A stretch of 64,000 nucleotides of DNA, from contig JAJTTP010000001.1 in NCBI GenBank assembly GCA_023313575.1, positions 620,001 through 684,000 on the forward strand, given 5' to 3'. A program made the position numbers and the translations under genes. The stretch comes from Eutypella sp. D-1. Lineage: Eukaryota > Ascomycota > Sordariomycetes > Xylariales > Diatrypaceae. The notes under the pieces were generated by a model. It was not told the DNA's origin and did not search any database. It worked only from the letters and a program-made list of their open reading frames with translations. Shown here piece after piece: positions 36,097-51,300 of the stretch (the first letter of the stretch is position 1; each line of letters starts with the position of its first letter).

Positions 36097-39000
36097 TAAT
36101 GATGATGATGATGATGATATATTTTACGTCCGGGTGGACCATACTATTTAAGGCTTTCTATTTATAAGCCTATAGGCAGGGCTACACCTAAGCATTAGCT
36201 AGGTGCCGACACTGTATAGTGTATAGGACGGCTGGAGTAGGCCCCGGAGGGCCGTACCAGCGTATTACGGTTAACATAGGAAATCCTCCGCTTGCTGCCA
36301 CTTACGGTTATCCCTTTCTAGGGCCTCGCCGCCTATCTCCGAATCCTTTAAGTTATACCTCGGCTATTTTACCCGTTACCCGTCGTAAATAGTTTTAAAA
36401 CTTACCGTATTTTATTACGCGCTTAATTTTTAATCCGATATCGAATAAGGTTTAGCCTTATTAAAAAGGGTTAAAAAAGTAAAATAACCTTTATAACTAA
36501 AAAATTAAGTCGTTTTATAACCGGGTTAGGTTAAAAAGTAAAAAGTATTTTTTATAATATCGTAATCGAAAATATAACCGGCGGTTTTTTTTTTCCGTAC
36601 CGGTATAAATAAAACGTGTTATATTTAAAGCGTTAATAATATTCGGTAAAATTGTTATAACCCGATTGTTTTATAAAAAAATAATATAATATTAAACGTA
36701 AAAAAAAGATTCGGGCGGAAATTTTTTATACGGTAAGTTTTATCGTATATATAACGGGGGAATGTTTCGAAATTATTATTTAACGAAAAAAAGTTTACGC
36801 CTTTTTTTTATAATATGTTTAAAATAAGTTAAAGTTATAATATTACGGGAGTCGGGGTATTAAACGGCTTTAAATTTAATTTAAACGTTTACGGTTTTAT
36901 TATTATCGATATTTTTATGCCCCGGTATTTATTAAATAAAAAAAGTTAAGTAAACGTATACGGGAAACCGTTTTATAAAAAGTTAAAAAATCTGTTTATA
37001 AATTATTAAACGGGTAATCGAATAGGTTTCGGATAACCGTTATATTATTAATATAAAGGTATAAACCGGTTATTAAAGGGTTAAGGTTATATTAATTTTT
37101 TTTTATTTATTATGCCGTTTTACGCGTAATTATTATTTCTTTATCGAAAACTTTTATTTAGGTTAAAAGTTCGTAAATAACGTAAAAAGGTTTACGTTTA
37201 TTATTTTAATAAAATATAAATCTTTAACTTATACGGTCGATTTTAAAGTTATTAAAATAAATAATTAAATCCGTTAATAAAAAAAATTATTTTTTATATA
37301 TTTTAATGCTTTCGTTTTTATTAAAAAAAAAAGGTATAAATAACGGTAATTAACGTTTTATAAAAAAAATAAATATGGATAAACCGGGGTTATATCGGTA
37401 AATTATAAACACGTTAACCATTTTTTTTAAGGTAAAATAAACGGGTAATAATAAGATAATTTTTATTTAATATCCGAAAACGTATTAAATATTTTAATTT
37501 AATTTATGCGAAAAATATTTTTATTAATAATATCCCCGATTTTTTATAAAGGATAATAATATAAGTAATACGTTAAACAGGTAACGCGGTTTTAACGGCG
37601 ATTTTAAGTGGTTTATTTAATCTGTTTATAAATAGGTTTATCTTAATATTAATTACTTTAAATATGTTTTTAATTAAAAAGCGTTAAAGTTTTAATTATT
37701 AGGTTTTTACGGCATATATTACGATCGGTATTACGTAAGTTTTAACGGTTTTAACGGTTTTATTTAAAAAGGATTTATATACGATTTTATTAAAATGTTA
37801 TATATGGTTAATTATTTATAATATTTTATTATTTTATTTAACGACGTATTTTTTAAAATTAAGTTATAAGTTAAAAAAACGTTAAGTTACCGGAATAATT
37901 TTATTAAAGTTTTAATTTTAAAAACGTTACCGATAATGGTAATTATATCGGTTTTAAAGGTTTTATTTTTATAAAAATATTTAAATTTATATTTTATTAG
38001 ATTAAAAAATAAAATATTATTATTTTTTATTTAAATACGTTTTTTATATTAATGGTTAAAGCAACGGTTATATAAAAGGTTATCGGGCCGGTATATAAAA
38101 TAACGATATCGTTTATATATTTAAACCTGGTATTAAGTATCGGTTTTTTTTCGTAATATTGGCTCGATATATAATATAAAGAAAATAAGGGATATTAAAA
38201 ATTTTTAAAGGATATTATAAAATAAAAGAATAAGGTCGATAATAATATTTTTTATATATATAACCGCCTGCCGATCCGTTATAAAAAAGTTTATTTATCG
38301 TATAAGTTTTATATTTTATTTTTATTATTTTAAATAAAAAATAAAACGTTTACGTAAAACGGCGTTAAAAATACCCGATACGTTTATTATTAATAACGAA
38401 GTAACGTTTCCGCGGGTAAACGTTTACTCGATGTTATAAATAATGTAAATAATTAAATCGATTATTAATTTTTTAAAAAAAACGCCGAATTATTACGGGT
38501 AAAATATTTTATAACGTAATGTTTATATTATTATACATTTAATTATTAACTTTTTTAAATTTTTACTGAAGTAAGAAAATAATAATATAAGTTTTTATAA
38601 TTTAAATTTAATAAAGTCGGATTTACCCGTTTTTAAGAATATAACGATTTTTATTATTTTAAAAACTTAAAAGTAATAATTATAACGGAGGTACGTTTTA
38701 TATAATATATATACTGTTTTATTTATTATTAATTAAACCAGTTATAATAATATAGTTATTAATCCGTTTTTATTAAATGCTGTAAATGGTATCCGTATAT
38801 ATATGTTTTCCGTTTCCGTTATTAATATCCGGGGGTTTTATAAAAAGTTAAAATAAGTTTATTACGCGTTATTATAATTAAGCTCGTTTTAATTTTATGG
38901 TTATAATAATTATTAAAGGTTTATAATGTTTTTGCCGGCGGCTTAAGGAATTAATACTTTATAACGTAATAAATTAATTTTTTTTCCGTATTAATAATTA

Positions 39001-39851
39001 TTTTATTTCCGTTTTTTATTAATAATAAACGGAAATTATTTTTAAATTTATATTAACCGATAATTTTAAAAATATTTTTATCGTTTTTAGTTTTAGCGAT
39101 AAGCTTATTTTAATACTATTTTTTAACTTAACGTATTAATTTTTTTTAAGTTTTAATTAATTTTTAGGTTTTTTCGATATTATCCGCCCGGTAAACGCGG
39201 CGTAAATAAATAATAACTTTTTTATAATTTTTATTCCATTAAGTAATATCCCGACCGCGGTTATATTTTAACTTACCCGTTATTTTTATAACTTATTTTA
39301 ACATTTTTAATAAAACGTTAATAAATGTTTCCGTTTTTATTTTAAATATCGGGTTTATTAAAGAAAAAAGGTTGTTAAGGTTTTATTTTTAATATAAATA
39401 TATTAATTAGGAAAAACATAATTAAGCCTTTTCGGGAAAATTTAATTTAACGCGTAAAAGTTTTTCCCCGGGGCTTACCGGTATCTCGGTTATTATAATA
39501 TAATAATCGAAGCCGGTATATAAAATATTATCGACCGCTGCCGTTATTTATAAAACGTTTAATAAAGCCAGGTTTAACGTGTTACTTATTATATAGGTAA
39601 AAGCTCCTGGGTTAAGGACATCGAGTAATTATGCCTTTATCCATTCTGTTACCTTAGTACCTGGTCCCCTGTAGCGGCGGTGGCCCGGCTGCCATGTCCA
39701 GTGTACCGCGTTAAAGTTTCCTCCGACGTATCGCTTATTAGGCGACTCCTAGTTTTCGAGGAGCGTAAGGAACGGGTGGGGGTTCGTCTGGTCGATATAG
39801 ATGTTGGCCGACTTGACGTTATTGATCTTCACCACACATGCGTCTGGTGAC
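36097..39851 (-). mobile_element. LINE-3, 5'-truncated copy inserted in LINE-4
   Basis: It is 3,755 bp on the minus strand. The 3' tail (GAT repeat) is at the left. A perfect 14-bp TSD, ataaaaaggtaaga, lies at 36083-36096 and 39852-39865. The element is truncated inside the ORF2 endonuclease, the usual result of incomplete target-primed reverse transcription. Most of it is heavily RIPed (RT block near 38105-38145 reads FKYINDIVIL). The last ~250 bp at the right (5') end is not; see the separate entry. Confidence 0.9.
39596..39851 (-). pseudogene. Unmutated island of LINE ORF2 endonuclease
   Basis: On the minus strand this ~250-bp stretch reads as the endonuclease (exonuclease-endonuclease-phosphatase fold) of the LINE: VVKINNVKSANIYIDQTNP, then a YVGGNFNAVHWTWQPGHRR segment, then VTEWIKA and LLDVLNPGAF. 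The GGxFNAVHxxW pattern is the conserved catalytic block that nicks target DNA. Base composition is ordinary, in sharp contrast to the RIPed rest of LINE-3 and to the same region in LINE-2, -4 and -5. Two in-frame stops remain, so it is not functional, and the element is truncated here anyway. Confidence 0.85.
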
Positions 39852-39865
39852 ATAAAAAGGTAAGA

Positions 39866-42800
39866 ATGTAAAAGCTTAACGGCCCCGCCTAACCCTAATA
39901 TGCCCTACCCCCTACCCCCTTTATTAACACCCTTTAATAGAAATTACCCGTTAAAGGCCCGGCTAATAATAATAATAATAACAGGCCATTACTAAAGCCT
40001 GTTAAACCAATTTAACCAGCCTCGTAAATGTTATACGCAAATATAACGGTAACGGTAAAATTAATAAAGGAAAATTATACGTTAATTTAATCGCGAAAAT
40101 TGCGGTTATAATAAAAATATTATTAATAATTAATATAATAAGCGGAAATAAAAATAGCCCCATCCCTTTTTAAATAAAAAATCTAAATAAGGGAAAACCT
40201 AGGCCAGTATTTAAACCGCCGCTTTTTCCTTAGGTTAAAAAATAATTATAAATAGGCAATATTTAAACCCGTGGACGCCAAAATGGCTATAATAAAACTT
40301 TTAAGTTTCGACCTAACGGAAATTATTAAGGCGTAAAAAACCAGGATTAAGTAAACATTTACCGTTAAAAATAAAATAGCCCGTTAATACGTATAAAACC
40401 GGTTTATCGTTTCCGGAAAAACGGGCATATATTTCGAAAAATCCAAATAATAATTTTCGTATATTATTTAAAAGGTATTAAAAGAATTTTATATTAATAA
40501 TAAATTAAAACCGGTAAATAAAGTTATTTAATATAAAATCGTTACTTAAGTTAATATAAATTTTATTAATTTTTATAAAACCAGTTATTAAATATTAAGG
40601 TTACCGCTTTAAAAGTAAATAATAGCTTTCCCCCGTAAGGTTAAAAGTTTTAAAGTTTTCGACTTTAAACTTATTAGGTTATAAAAAAAACTCCGAAAAT
40701 TATATAATATAACCGATACCTGGATTTTTATAACGAACGTAATTACGACAGGTTAAAAAGGTATAAACGGTATAATTAAAAAGCTTATAATAACCCGGGA
40801 ATATGTTAAGCCTATTTTAAATACTTTAATTATAAAAGCTTTTACGTTTATAATAACTTATCCTGCCTTACCCGATTTATTAAAAAAAATAAACAAATTA
40901 TTAAATTAACCCGCGTTTACTTTTTATCTATTAAATAATTAAACGAATAATAATATTTAAAGGTAATATAAGTAATAACGATAACAATAAAAAGCCGCGT
41001 AATTATTAACATTAACATTTTAGTAAGAAATTAAAACTTAATAACCCGGCGTGTTTAAAGCTTTTTTAAAACGTTAATAAAAATATTTAAAGGATTAAAA
41101 GTAATAAATACCACCCCGATACCGGGCTTAAAAACACTTTAGCCTTAAATTTAAACCTAAACCCAAATATTAACGTCCCTTTATTTACTTTAAAATAAAG
41201 AAATAAAAGGTATAAAAAAAACGGTAAACGAAAAGGCTTATATTACGGACGTTTTTATAAAACTAGTAAATATTAATTAAGTTTACGTAAATAATATCGT
41301 TAACTTTTAACGCTTTAAGGATTAAAAAACGTAAAAATATTAATGCCGAGTTAAAAGCTTTTTACCGGGCTAATAAGTACGTAATAAATAAAGGGATATT
41401 TTTTTCGAAAACCTCGAAAAACGATAACATTTAATAAAATTTAAAACCGATAATAATAAATACGATAAACTAATTATTAATACTGGCGAAACCTTTTACT
41501 ACCCCCGCCCTCCCCGATTTTCCGAGAATAAAATAAAGATAAAAATAATTTAAAACGGCGTTAATTAAAACCTTTTTTCCTTATAAGTTACGGCTTACGG
41601 CGTAATATATACGGATAAGGAGAATACTTACGTATTATTTAAGTTAATATCCGTAAAAAACCGGTAATATATAATATTATTTTAAATATAATAATTAAAG
41701 TTAAAGCCGACGTTATATTAGTATAAAAACCATAAGCATAAGTTAAAACGGTAAATAATAAAAAATTAACTAAAACCTACCTAAAATATAATATCTTTTC
41801 CCTTACGGAAAACTAGGTTTTTTAAACGTTACGAATATTTATATACGTCCGAAAAAACCTTAACTTATAAACCACGTAACTCCGACTTTTTATATTATTA
41901 AACGTATACGTGATAAAAATTAATAACGTTAAATCGGTTAATATTTATATTAATTAAATAAATCCTTACCTGTTTTTTACGCTTTTCGAAAATTAGGAAT
42001 TACATAATAAGTAATATGTCGGAAGAGATTTTAATACGGTATATTAAACGTAATAACCGGGCCACCGCCGTTATAAAAGATTAAGTATTAAAATAATAGA
42101 ATAAATAAAGGCATAATTATTTAACGTTTTTAACTTAAAAGCTTTTATTTATATAATAAATAATATATTAAATTTAGCCTTATTTAACGTTTTACGAGCG
42201 ACGGCGGCAGTTAATAATAACTTATATACCGGATCCGATTATTATATTATAATAACCAAAATATTAATAAACCTTTTAAAAAACCTTTTACGTATTAAAT
42301 TAAACTTTCCCGAAAAAGCCCGGTTACGTTTTTTTTAATTAATGTATTTATATTAAAAATAAAACTTTAATAACCTTTTTTTTTTAACGAACCCGATTTT
42401 TAAAATAAAAACGGAAATATTTATTAATGCTTTGCTAAAAATGTTAAAACAGGTTATAAAAACCACGGGTAAATTAAAATATAACCGCGGTCGGGATATT
42501 ATTTAATAAAACGAAAATTATAAAAAGGTTACCGTTTATTTATACCGCGTTTACCGGGTAAAAGATACGGAAAAAACCTAAAAGCTAATTAAAGTTTAAA
42601 AAAAAACGGTACGCCGAGTTAAAAAATAATATTAAAATAAGTTTATCGTTAATATTAATAACGATAAAAATATTTTTAAAATCGTTAATTAATATAAGCT
42701 TAAATATAATTTCCGTTTATTATTAATAAAAGATAAAAATAAAATAATTACCGATACAGAAAAGAAAATTAACTTATTACGTTATAAAGTTTTAATCCTT

Positions 42801-43374
42801 TAAGCAGTTAACGGGGATATCGTTAACTTATAGCAGCCGTTATAACCATAAAATTAGGACGAACTTAGTTACGAGGGCGTATAATAGATATATCCTAATT
42901 TATTATAAGATTATAAAGTATTAATAACGGAAGCGGAGGATATATATATCCGAACGTTATCCACGGCATTTGGTAAAAATAAGTTAATAGCTATATTATT
43001 ATAATTAGCCTAGCCGGTAATTAATAAAATGGTACGAACGTTATATAAGGCATATTTACGCCATAATTATTATTTATAAATTTTTAAAACAATAAAAGTT
43101 ATTATGCTCCCGAAGGTGGGTAAGTTTAATTTTATTAAATTTAAATTTTAAAAATTTATATCTTTATTTTTATGCTTAAGTAAAAGGTTAAAAAAGTTAA
43201 TGGTTAAACGTATAACGGTATAAACCTTATGTTATAAAATATTTTACCCGTAATAATTCGGCGTTTTCTTTAAAAAAATCGGCGGTTAATTTAGCTATTT
43301 ACGTAATCCATAACGTTAAATAAGCGTTTACCCGCGGAGATATCGCGTTATTATTAATTATAAATATATTAAAA
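39866..43374 (+). mobile_element. LINE-4, middle segment
   Basis: It continues from 36096 with ORF1 (zinc-knuckle region about 40690-40790), the ORF2 endonuclease (about 41890-42320) and the RT start (about 42700-43374). LINE-5 interrupts it inside the RT; the 14-bp TSD taaatatattaaaa is at 43361-43374 and 56658-56671. RIPed, non-coding. Confidence 0.85.
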
Positions 43375-44983
43375 CATCTTTTTTCCTTTCACTTTCTTTA
43401 CCTTAACCATTATTAAAACTTTAACGCATATATATCCTATTTATATCGTAAGCTTTACCCATTTCGTGCCTTTAGATTAAGTATATTTATAAATATTAAG
43501 GATAGCAAAACCGCTGCTTTTTTAACTTTAAACCTTTCCGGGGCAAAATATTAAACGGCCTGCTTTTAAAACACTTACGATAATTATCCGTATTTGTAAT
43601 GTTACCGCGGCGATAATAACCTTTTTATAAAAACCCGTGCCTATCTTTAATAACCTAAAAAATGCTGGAATTAAAAAAGTAAATATAAGTATTTATAACC
43701 TTAAAGCTTAATTTAAAAAGCGTAAAATTTTAAAGCTTATATAACCGGTCCTTTTTATTTTAAAAGCCCCGAAAAATGCGTTAAACGATTTTATCCTTTT
43801 TTCCGTACGGGTATTACGGGAAAAAGTAAAAGCTATAATAAAAATAAAGTTCGACGTTTTGGTTATATTTTCCGCTTACCTCGATTCGGCCTTTTTAAGT
43901 TTTAAGTTAAATACATATATAACATAAGCAAACGTTTTCCGTTAATTAGTGAAAAAAGTAATAATTAAAGTTATTAACAGTTAGGATACGGACGTTATAA
44001 AATATGTTATTATCGTTATTACGGCCATTATTACCTTTACCGTTAATATTAATATTAAAAAGATAAAAATATAAAAACTTAACGGCTTTACTTAATTTTA
44101 ATACGCTTTACCTTTTACTTTTTTTATTAATACTTTTCGATAAAAATTATTAAATAAAAGCTTAATTAATAATAACGACGGCAAGTTAAAACTTATATAA
44201 CCATTTTAACAGGCCCCGTAAATATCGTATATAAACGTAACGGTAAAAACAGGATTAATAAAAGAAAATTAAACCTAAGTTTTATTACGTAAGGCGTAAT
44301 AAAAATAACGCTTCCGATTAACCTAAGTAAAAATAAAAATAACTTTACCCCCCCCCCCCGGATAAAGAATCCAGATAAAGGAAGATTTAAGTTAATATTT
44401 AAACCGCCGCCTTTTTTTTAAGCTCGAAAATAACCACGAATAAACAGCATTTAAACTTATAAATATTAAAATAGTATTAATGGAATTATTAAACTTAAAC
44501 TTATTGAAAATTATTAAGGCCTAACGTATTAAAACGGGTTAAACATTTTTAGCTAAAAATAAAGCTTTTTATTAACATATATAAAACCGTTTTACCGTTA
44601 TAAATAAAATTAGCATACGTTTAAAAAAAACTAGGTAATAATTTTCGTATATTTTATAAAAAGTATTAAAAAAGCTTTATATAAATAACGGCATAAAGCC
44701 CGTAAATAAGGTTATTTAATACGAAATTATCGTTTAAATAAAATTAAAGCTTATTAATTTTTATAAAACTAACCGTTACGTTTTAAAATCCTTATAATAA
44801 AAATAAATAGTGGCTTTTTTACGTAAAATTAAAAGCTTTAAAATTTTCGATTTTAAGCTAACCAAGTTATAAAAAAAGACCCCGAAAATCACATAATATA
44901 ACCGTTATTTAAACTTTTATAATAGACGGAATTACAACAGGTTAAAACGATATAAACGGTGCAGCCGGAAAGTTTACAGAAAC
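43375..44983 (+). mobile_element. LINE-5, 5' segment (5' UTR and ORF1)
   Basis: It starts at the family 5' end catctttttt and runs to the ORF1 zinc knuckles, where a CysArgCys-type motif is partly preserved (a tgc codon near 44961). Gypsy-2 inserted inside the second knuckle at 44984. With 51835-56657 it adds up to about 6.43 kb, a full-length LINE. Confidence 0.85.
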
Positions 44984-45397
44984 TGTAACAGCTGGTCTAT
45001 TCCTAACTATTAGTCCAATCGAGGGGTTTATATTAACAGGAGTGCTGGGGTTTTAAGTAATAAGTAATCACGTTTAATAATAATAAAAAGAAAAATGCTT
45101 TAAGTAATTAAGTTATATTATAAACTAATAAGTTTAAAAATTACCTAAAAGAAAGGTAATAAACGTAATTATATATTATTTATATTTTTTATTCCTAATA
45201 TTGGAATATATAATTATATTAAATCCTTAAATCGTAACGGATTTAATTAATACTTTTAAATCTATAAATTATAACGGATCTATATATGGCTTTTTTTATA
45301 ACTTATTAAATGTGGCTGGCTTACGTTTTTATTTTTCCGGCAATACCGCCGATAAATAAGGTTATTAACCCCTATTTAGCTTAATTAAGCTATAACA
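44984..45397 (-). repeat. Gypsy-2 3' LTR
   Basis: It is 414 bp; on the minus strand it runs TGTTATAGC...CTGTTACA. The U3-side half differs from the Gypsy-1/3 and solo LTRs, while the R/U5-side half (about 210 bp) is homologous to them. Adjacent, on the internal side, is the purine tract AAAAAGGGAAAGATCG (minus strand). Confidence 0.9.
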
Positions 45398-48300
45398 CGA
45401 TCTTTCCCTTTTTAGGGTTTTTGTCCTTAAAACCTAATTTCCGTGCTTTTATTTATTTTTTATAAGTTTTTTCCGTCTTTATATTTTTATCTTTTTATTA
45501 TAATTGATCGTATTTTTAAATCTTATTACCGTTTTAATTAACGGGACGGTCATAAAGCCTTTACTTTTTATATTTTATCTTTTAGTTTCGAAATTATGTT
45601 TTATTCCTTTTATTTTCGTCGTAAAAAATAATACGTAATATCCGAAAGTTTTGCTTATTATTAAAATTATATTTTATATAAGTAATAATGTAATAACTTA
45701 AGGATTTTAATTAATTTTTTTTAAAATATCGTTTACGAATAGGATCGTTTAAAACGTAAAAAAGCGTTAACCGAAAAGCGACTTTTTCGTTCCTAAAGGG
45801 AGATAAATAAGGTTATTACACGTTTTTAACATTTTCGAAAATTATAAAAGTTTTTTCGATATCGTAAGAAAAAAATGGTTCGTTATAGTTTTTAATTTTT
45901 GGAAAAATTGGAAAAATTAGAAAAAAAAAAGCGTTAAGCGGAAAACGTACGTTTTACGGGGTTTATTAAAACGTCGGTAAATCTTAAGGTTATTTCGGAG
46001 TTTAATTAGTTTAAAATAAATGTATCGGGTAATTTTAATTAAGATATTATTTTTATTAACGCTTCCGTCGGCGTTAATAAAATTTTTTAAAAGGCGTTAA
46101 ATATTTATTAAATAATTAACAGGTTTTTATATATTTTCGGAGTTATTATATCTTTTCCATTTAACCTTATATTTTATTCGTCCATTTTTTATTCGTACGT
46201 TTAAAATTTTCTTTATTTCGTATTTATTTATTTTTATTTCGACATTATTTTATCTTATTTTTATAACGCTTATATTTATTACGTCCTTAAGTAAGGAAAT
46301 ATAAAAGATTAAATAAATTTTAACTTTTAATAATAAGTTTAATTCGTAATTATTTTTTAATATTTTTTTAATAACTAAATACGGTCCGATATATTTATAA
46401 TCGAGTTTTTTATTAAATCGTTTTATCGTGATATTTTTTATAATTAAATAAACCATATCTCCTTTTAAAAAGGTTAATCCTTTTAACCTTTTTTAGTTAT
46501 AATATCTGCTTATTCGTTAACGTATAAGTTTAAGTTTTGCCTTTATTTTTTTATACAATTATTTAAGTTATTCCGATATTAATATAGCTTTAATATTATT
46601 TAGTCTTTTTTTATAAACATTTCGGTAAACGTCCGGGATAAATCCGAAATTAGCATTAATAAATATTATCCGTATATTTTCGTAATAAGCTATATTATAA
46701 GCTAATTATGCGATAAATAACCACTTTATCTAATTATTTTATTTATAATTAATATATTATCGAAAATAGGTTTTTAATATTTAATTAATTCGTTTTATTT
46801 ATCCATTTATTTAAAGTTTAAAAGCCGTCGTAAATTTAGGGTTTAGTCTTAATCTTATTATAAGATTTTGCTAAAATTTTAATATAAATATTATTCTTTT
46901 ATCGGAAATAATTTCGAATATAAGGCCGTATATTATTATAATATGTCGTAAAAAAATATATGCTATTTATTTTACGTCGATATTTTCGTTATATAAAATA
47001 AAATAAAAAAACTTTATAAATCGGTTAACGATTATAAATATGCTGTTATAACCGTTACGTGTTATTAAATCTTTTAATATCGGTAACTTAATAATAAAAT
47101 TAAATATAATAAACTTTTATGGTTATTTATTAATTAATAATAATTATAATTCTCCGTAAAGTTTATATTATTTTATTTTAGTTTTTCCGTATATATTATA
47201 TCGTTATCGTACTTATTATATTACTAATTTTATTTTATTAAATATATAAGTCCGTTATAATCGTTTAAAGATTTTATAATTTCTTAGGTATCCGTATAAA
47301 GGATATTCGTAAATTTTTTATATTAACTATTCCTACAGTTTTCGTGGTATTTATAACTTTTTTATTTATTTCTTTATTAATAGTTTGTTATTATGTTATT
47401 CGATTTACTTATGTAAGTTATCTTAAATAATCTTAATAGTAGTAATTTATTATTGTTCCAGGTATTTTTCTAACGTTTATCGGAATACCGTGTGTTTAAT
47501 TAATATATATTTTTTTTATAATAAGTTATTTGCTAATAATATTTATTTATCCGTTTTTTAATCCTTTTTTATGGATAATAATATAATCGAATTCCGCAAA
47601 ATATTCGGCGTATCGTAATTATTTTCCGCTAAAGGTTTAAATAATAAAAAAATGTATAATATTTTTATAATCGGTATAAACTTTAATTTAATGCATATTT
47701 TTTATAAAGTAATGTCTAAATTCCTTAAATGCGTTAATAATAATAAGAAATTCTTTATCGTAAATTAAATAATTAAATTCGGTTTTAATAAGTTTATAAA
47801 AGTAAAATACGATAAGGTATAATTTTCTTTCTTTATCTCGTTATTTAATTTATGCTTCGAAAATGTAATCCGAAACGTTAGTTTTTAATTTAACGGGTTT
47901 TTTAAGATCGTACATAATAAGTATTAATTCGTTAATAATAATATCCTTTAATTTTTTAAAAGATTTATTTATTTTATTAATTTATTTAAACCGTTTATCC
48001 TTTTTTATTAATTTTATAAAAGGTGTTATAATATGTTTAAATCGTCGTATAAACTTCCGATAATAATTTGCTAAACCGAGAAAAGCCTGTATTTTTTTTA
48101 TACTAGTAAGCATTTTTTAATTTTTAATAATTGCGATTTTTTTAAGGTTTATTTTAATATATTTAGGGGTAATAATATGTCCGAGGAATTCCATTTCTTA
48201 TATATAAAATACACTTTTTTCGGGTTCTATTAATAAGTTAACATTTTATAATGTTTATAATACCTTATATATATGTTTTTTATACTGTTTCTTTAATTTT

Positions 48301-51300
48301 AAATAAATAAGGATATCGTTAAAATAATAAATAACGAAAACATTAAAATATTTTTATAATACGTGGTTAATTATGCGTTAAAACGATGTTAATACGTTAA
48401 TTAATCCGAAAAGCATAATTAAATATTCGAATAAACCGTATTTCGTTTTAAAAACTGTTTTTTATTTATTTCCGGGTTTAATTTTAATATAGTAATATCC
48501 GTCTTTAAGGTTTAAAGTAGTAAATTACTTAGCTTTATGCAGGCGGTCCTTTATTTTAATAATAAATAATAATAGTATTCGGTTTTTAACAGTAATCTTA
48601 TTTAATTATCGATAATCGATTATTAATTATAATTTGCCGTTTTTTTTAGGCATAAACATAATAAAATATCCTGCTAATAATTTTAATCGTTAAATATATC
48701 CTTTTATTAACTTATTTTCGAGGTACTTTCGGAATTCCTTAAGTTCGATTTTATTAAGGTTATAGATTTTATAAAATTATAGGGTTTTTCCTTTTATAAA
48801 AATAATCTTATAATCTTATTTATTACGGTCTGGTAATCCTTTTTTAAATTTTTCGTAAAACACTTTATCGTATTAATAATATTATAGTAATACGTTACGT
48901 ATTTATAATATCGTTATATTTTCCTTTTCCAGGATGTTATTAAAAAAACGGAATCGTTATCGGATAAACGTAATAATTCGTTTAATCCTTTTTTTATGTC
49001 CTTTTTCTTTAATTTATTATATTCCTTTTAATAAGGTTTTTATCATATCTTTATATCCGTACTTATTATCCGTTAAATATTAAGATTTTTTTTTAAGTTA
49101 TTATCGGTTTTTAAAAAATAAGGGAATATTATTTAACCAGTTCTTTAGTTAATCGATAAATTATATTAATGCAGCTATAGTTACCTAAAGATTATATCGT
49201 ATCTTTTTAAAAATATAATATCGAAAATAACGTTTTATTTTTATCTTTCGATATATACGTTAAATTAATCGGTTTCCCGTAATACTTTTCTTTTATTATA
49301 CTTAAAAGCATAACTTTTAGCTCCCGTTATGTTATAAAAATATTATTTCTTTTTTTATAATAATTATAACTTATTACATAATTTTAAGGTTATATAATTA
49401 CCGTCGGCTCCGTTATTTATTATAACGGTATATTAATTATTTTTAACTTTTATTCGTATTATAATATATCCGTATCGTTTTTAAACTTTTAAAATAACTT
49501 GTAAATATCGTATTACGTTTTTAAGCTTTATAATACCGTTTTATAACCCTGGTATAAACGGCTTTATCCTTTTAAATCCTTGCCGTAAATTTATACGGTA
49601 TTACGCGGGTCGTTATAAAGTTCCTCCTTATTAAACTTTTTTTATATATACGGTTATTCCTTTATTATTAAATTTTTATAAAAATATTTAAAGCTAATTT
49701 TATTAAAAGTTATCCTTTTTAATAAATCTTTATAAACGTATAAATTAGCGTTTAATAACTTATTTCTCCAGTATCGGATTTCGTGTTTTTACCATTCGAT
49801 CTTGTTCCGGATCTTTATGGCTTTTAACGTTTAATATATATATTTATTATAATAGCATACCTAATATTTTCCGGGGTAAAATATCCCTTTTAACCACTTT
49901 TAACCATACGGTACGCGGTTAATATAACGTATAATTTCCTTATACTATTGGCGATCGGTTTTATCTCCTTTTTTTTATAAAAAATCGAATCCTTTTTTAG
50001 CTATTTATTTAATTCGGCTAATAATACCGATTTTTTATTCTTTATATTAATAATATTTGTATTTTCGGTAATTAACGGGGTATTTTAAAAAATATAACGT
50101 CCGAGTTTAAATTTTTTAACTAATAAATTCGTCCCAGTTACGAAACCATTATAAATAAATTTTAAATCGTTATTTTTTAAAACGTTATTAAAATCGTTTA
50201 ACGTAAATGCTGTACATTTTTTTTAATTTATAATTTTATCGTTTTTTAAACTAATTAATTAATCGTTTTATTTTTTTTTCTTTTACGAAATAGGTTTCCG
50301 TAAAAGCTTTTTTTTTATCGTTATTAAAGTACTTGTTTTATTATTATTAACGTTATCGTCTTATTACGGCTTTAACTAATCGTTTAGCCTTTCGTAATCC
50401 TTATTAATAAATATTACTATCCGAATATATGCGACGGATTATTTTAAACGTTTTTCCACCGGCAGGAGGTTATTCTTTTTCGGGTACAGGTTTCCAGTTT
50501 CTATTTTGTTTAAATCCTTAGCATTTTCTTTTAAAATATTTTATCTTGCCATAATTATAATATTTAATTTATCGTTTATTTTTCCGTATCATATTAAGTA
50601 ATATAAGTTTTAATGCCGTTCCGTAAAATATATCGGTAAGCTTTTAATCTTAATTCTTATTATTTTAATATTCTTTAAATCCTTTAAATATATAATATCC
50701 TTTTTTCTTTTATTATCGTTTAAATTATTTATTATCGATTTTTATTACTAAGGTAACGAATTTATTAAAAACACTTAATTTGTTTTACGTAATAATTTTA
50801 TCTTTAACCAAGTTTTTAAATTTTCGATAAAACGTATCGATAAAAAATTCGTTATTAACTTAATCTGTTTTAATAACAAATTACTTAAATTATACGGCGT
50901 ACGTATAAATTACCCCTTTTTATTTAAAGGTTAAAAGTTATTACGTAACGGCTTGGGCCTTATCCGGATTTCCATAATTAGCTTTCACCTTTTTTTTAAA
51001 GTTCTTATATTTCTCGAAAAAACGTTTAATTTCCGTGGATCTTTTTTTTTCCTTTACCTTTACGAAAGCACTTAAAATAGGTTTAAACCATTAAGCTATC
51101 TTTTCGGTAAAACATAATATAATATTAAAAATTTTATTAGCTTTTATGGTATGTATATAACGTTATTAATATAAATAAATTACGGCTGTAATAAAAAAAG
51201 GTCGCACGGGGGTAATATTATTATAAGGTCCAAATCTTTTAAGCTTAAATTTAACGGGCGTAACTTTTTAATTCGCAAATATAATTACCGTTCGCTCGAT

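Noticed and set aside
46250..46456. Minus-strand 68-aa ORF starting MVYLIIKN as an independent gene
   Set aside because: It is the GPY/F integrase module of Gypsy-2 (KKLDYKYIGPY, ISLLKD), one surviving open stretch in a RIPed polyprotein.
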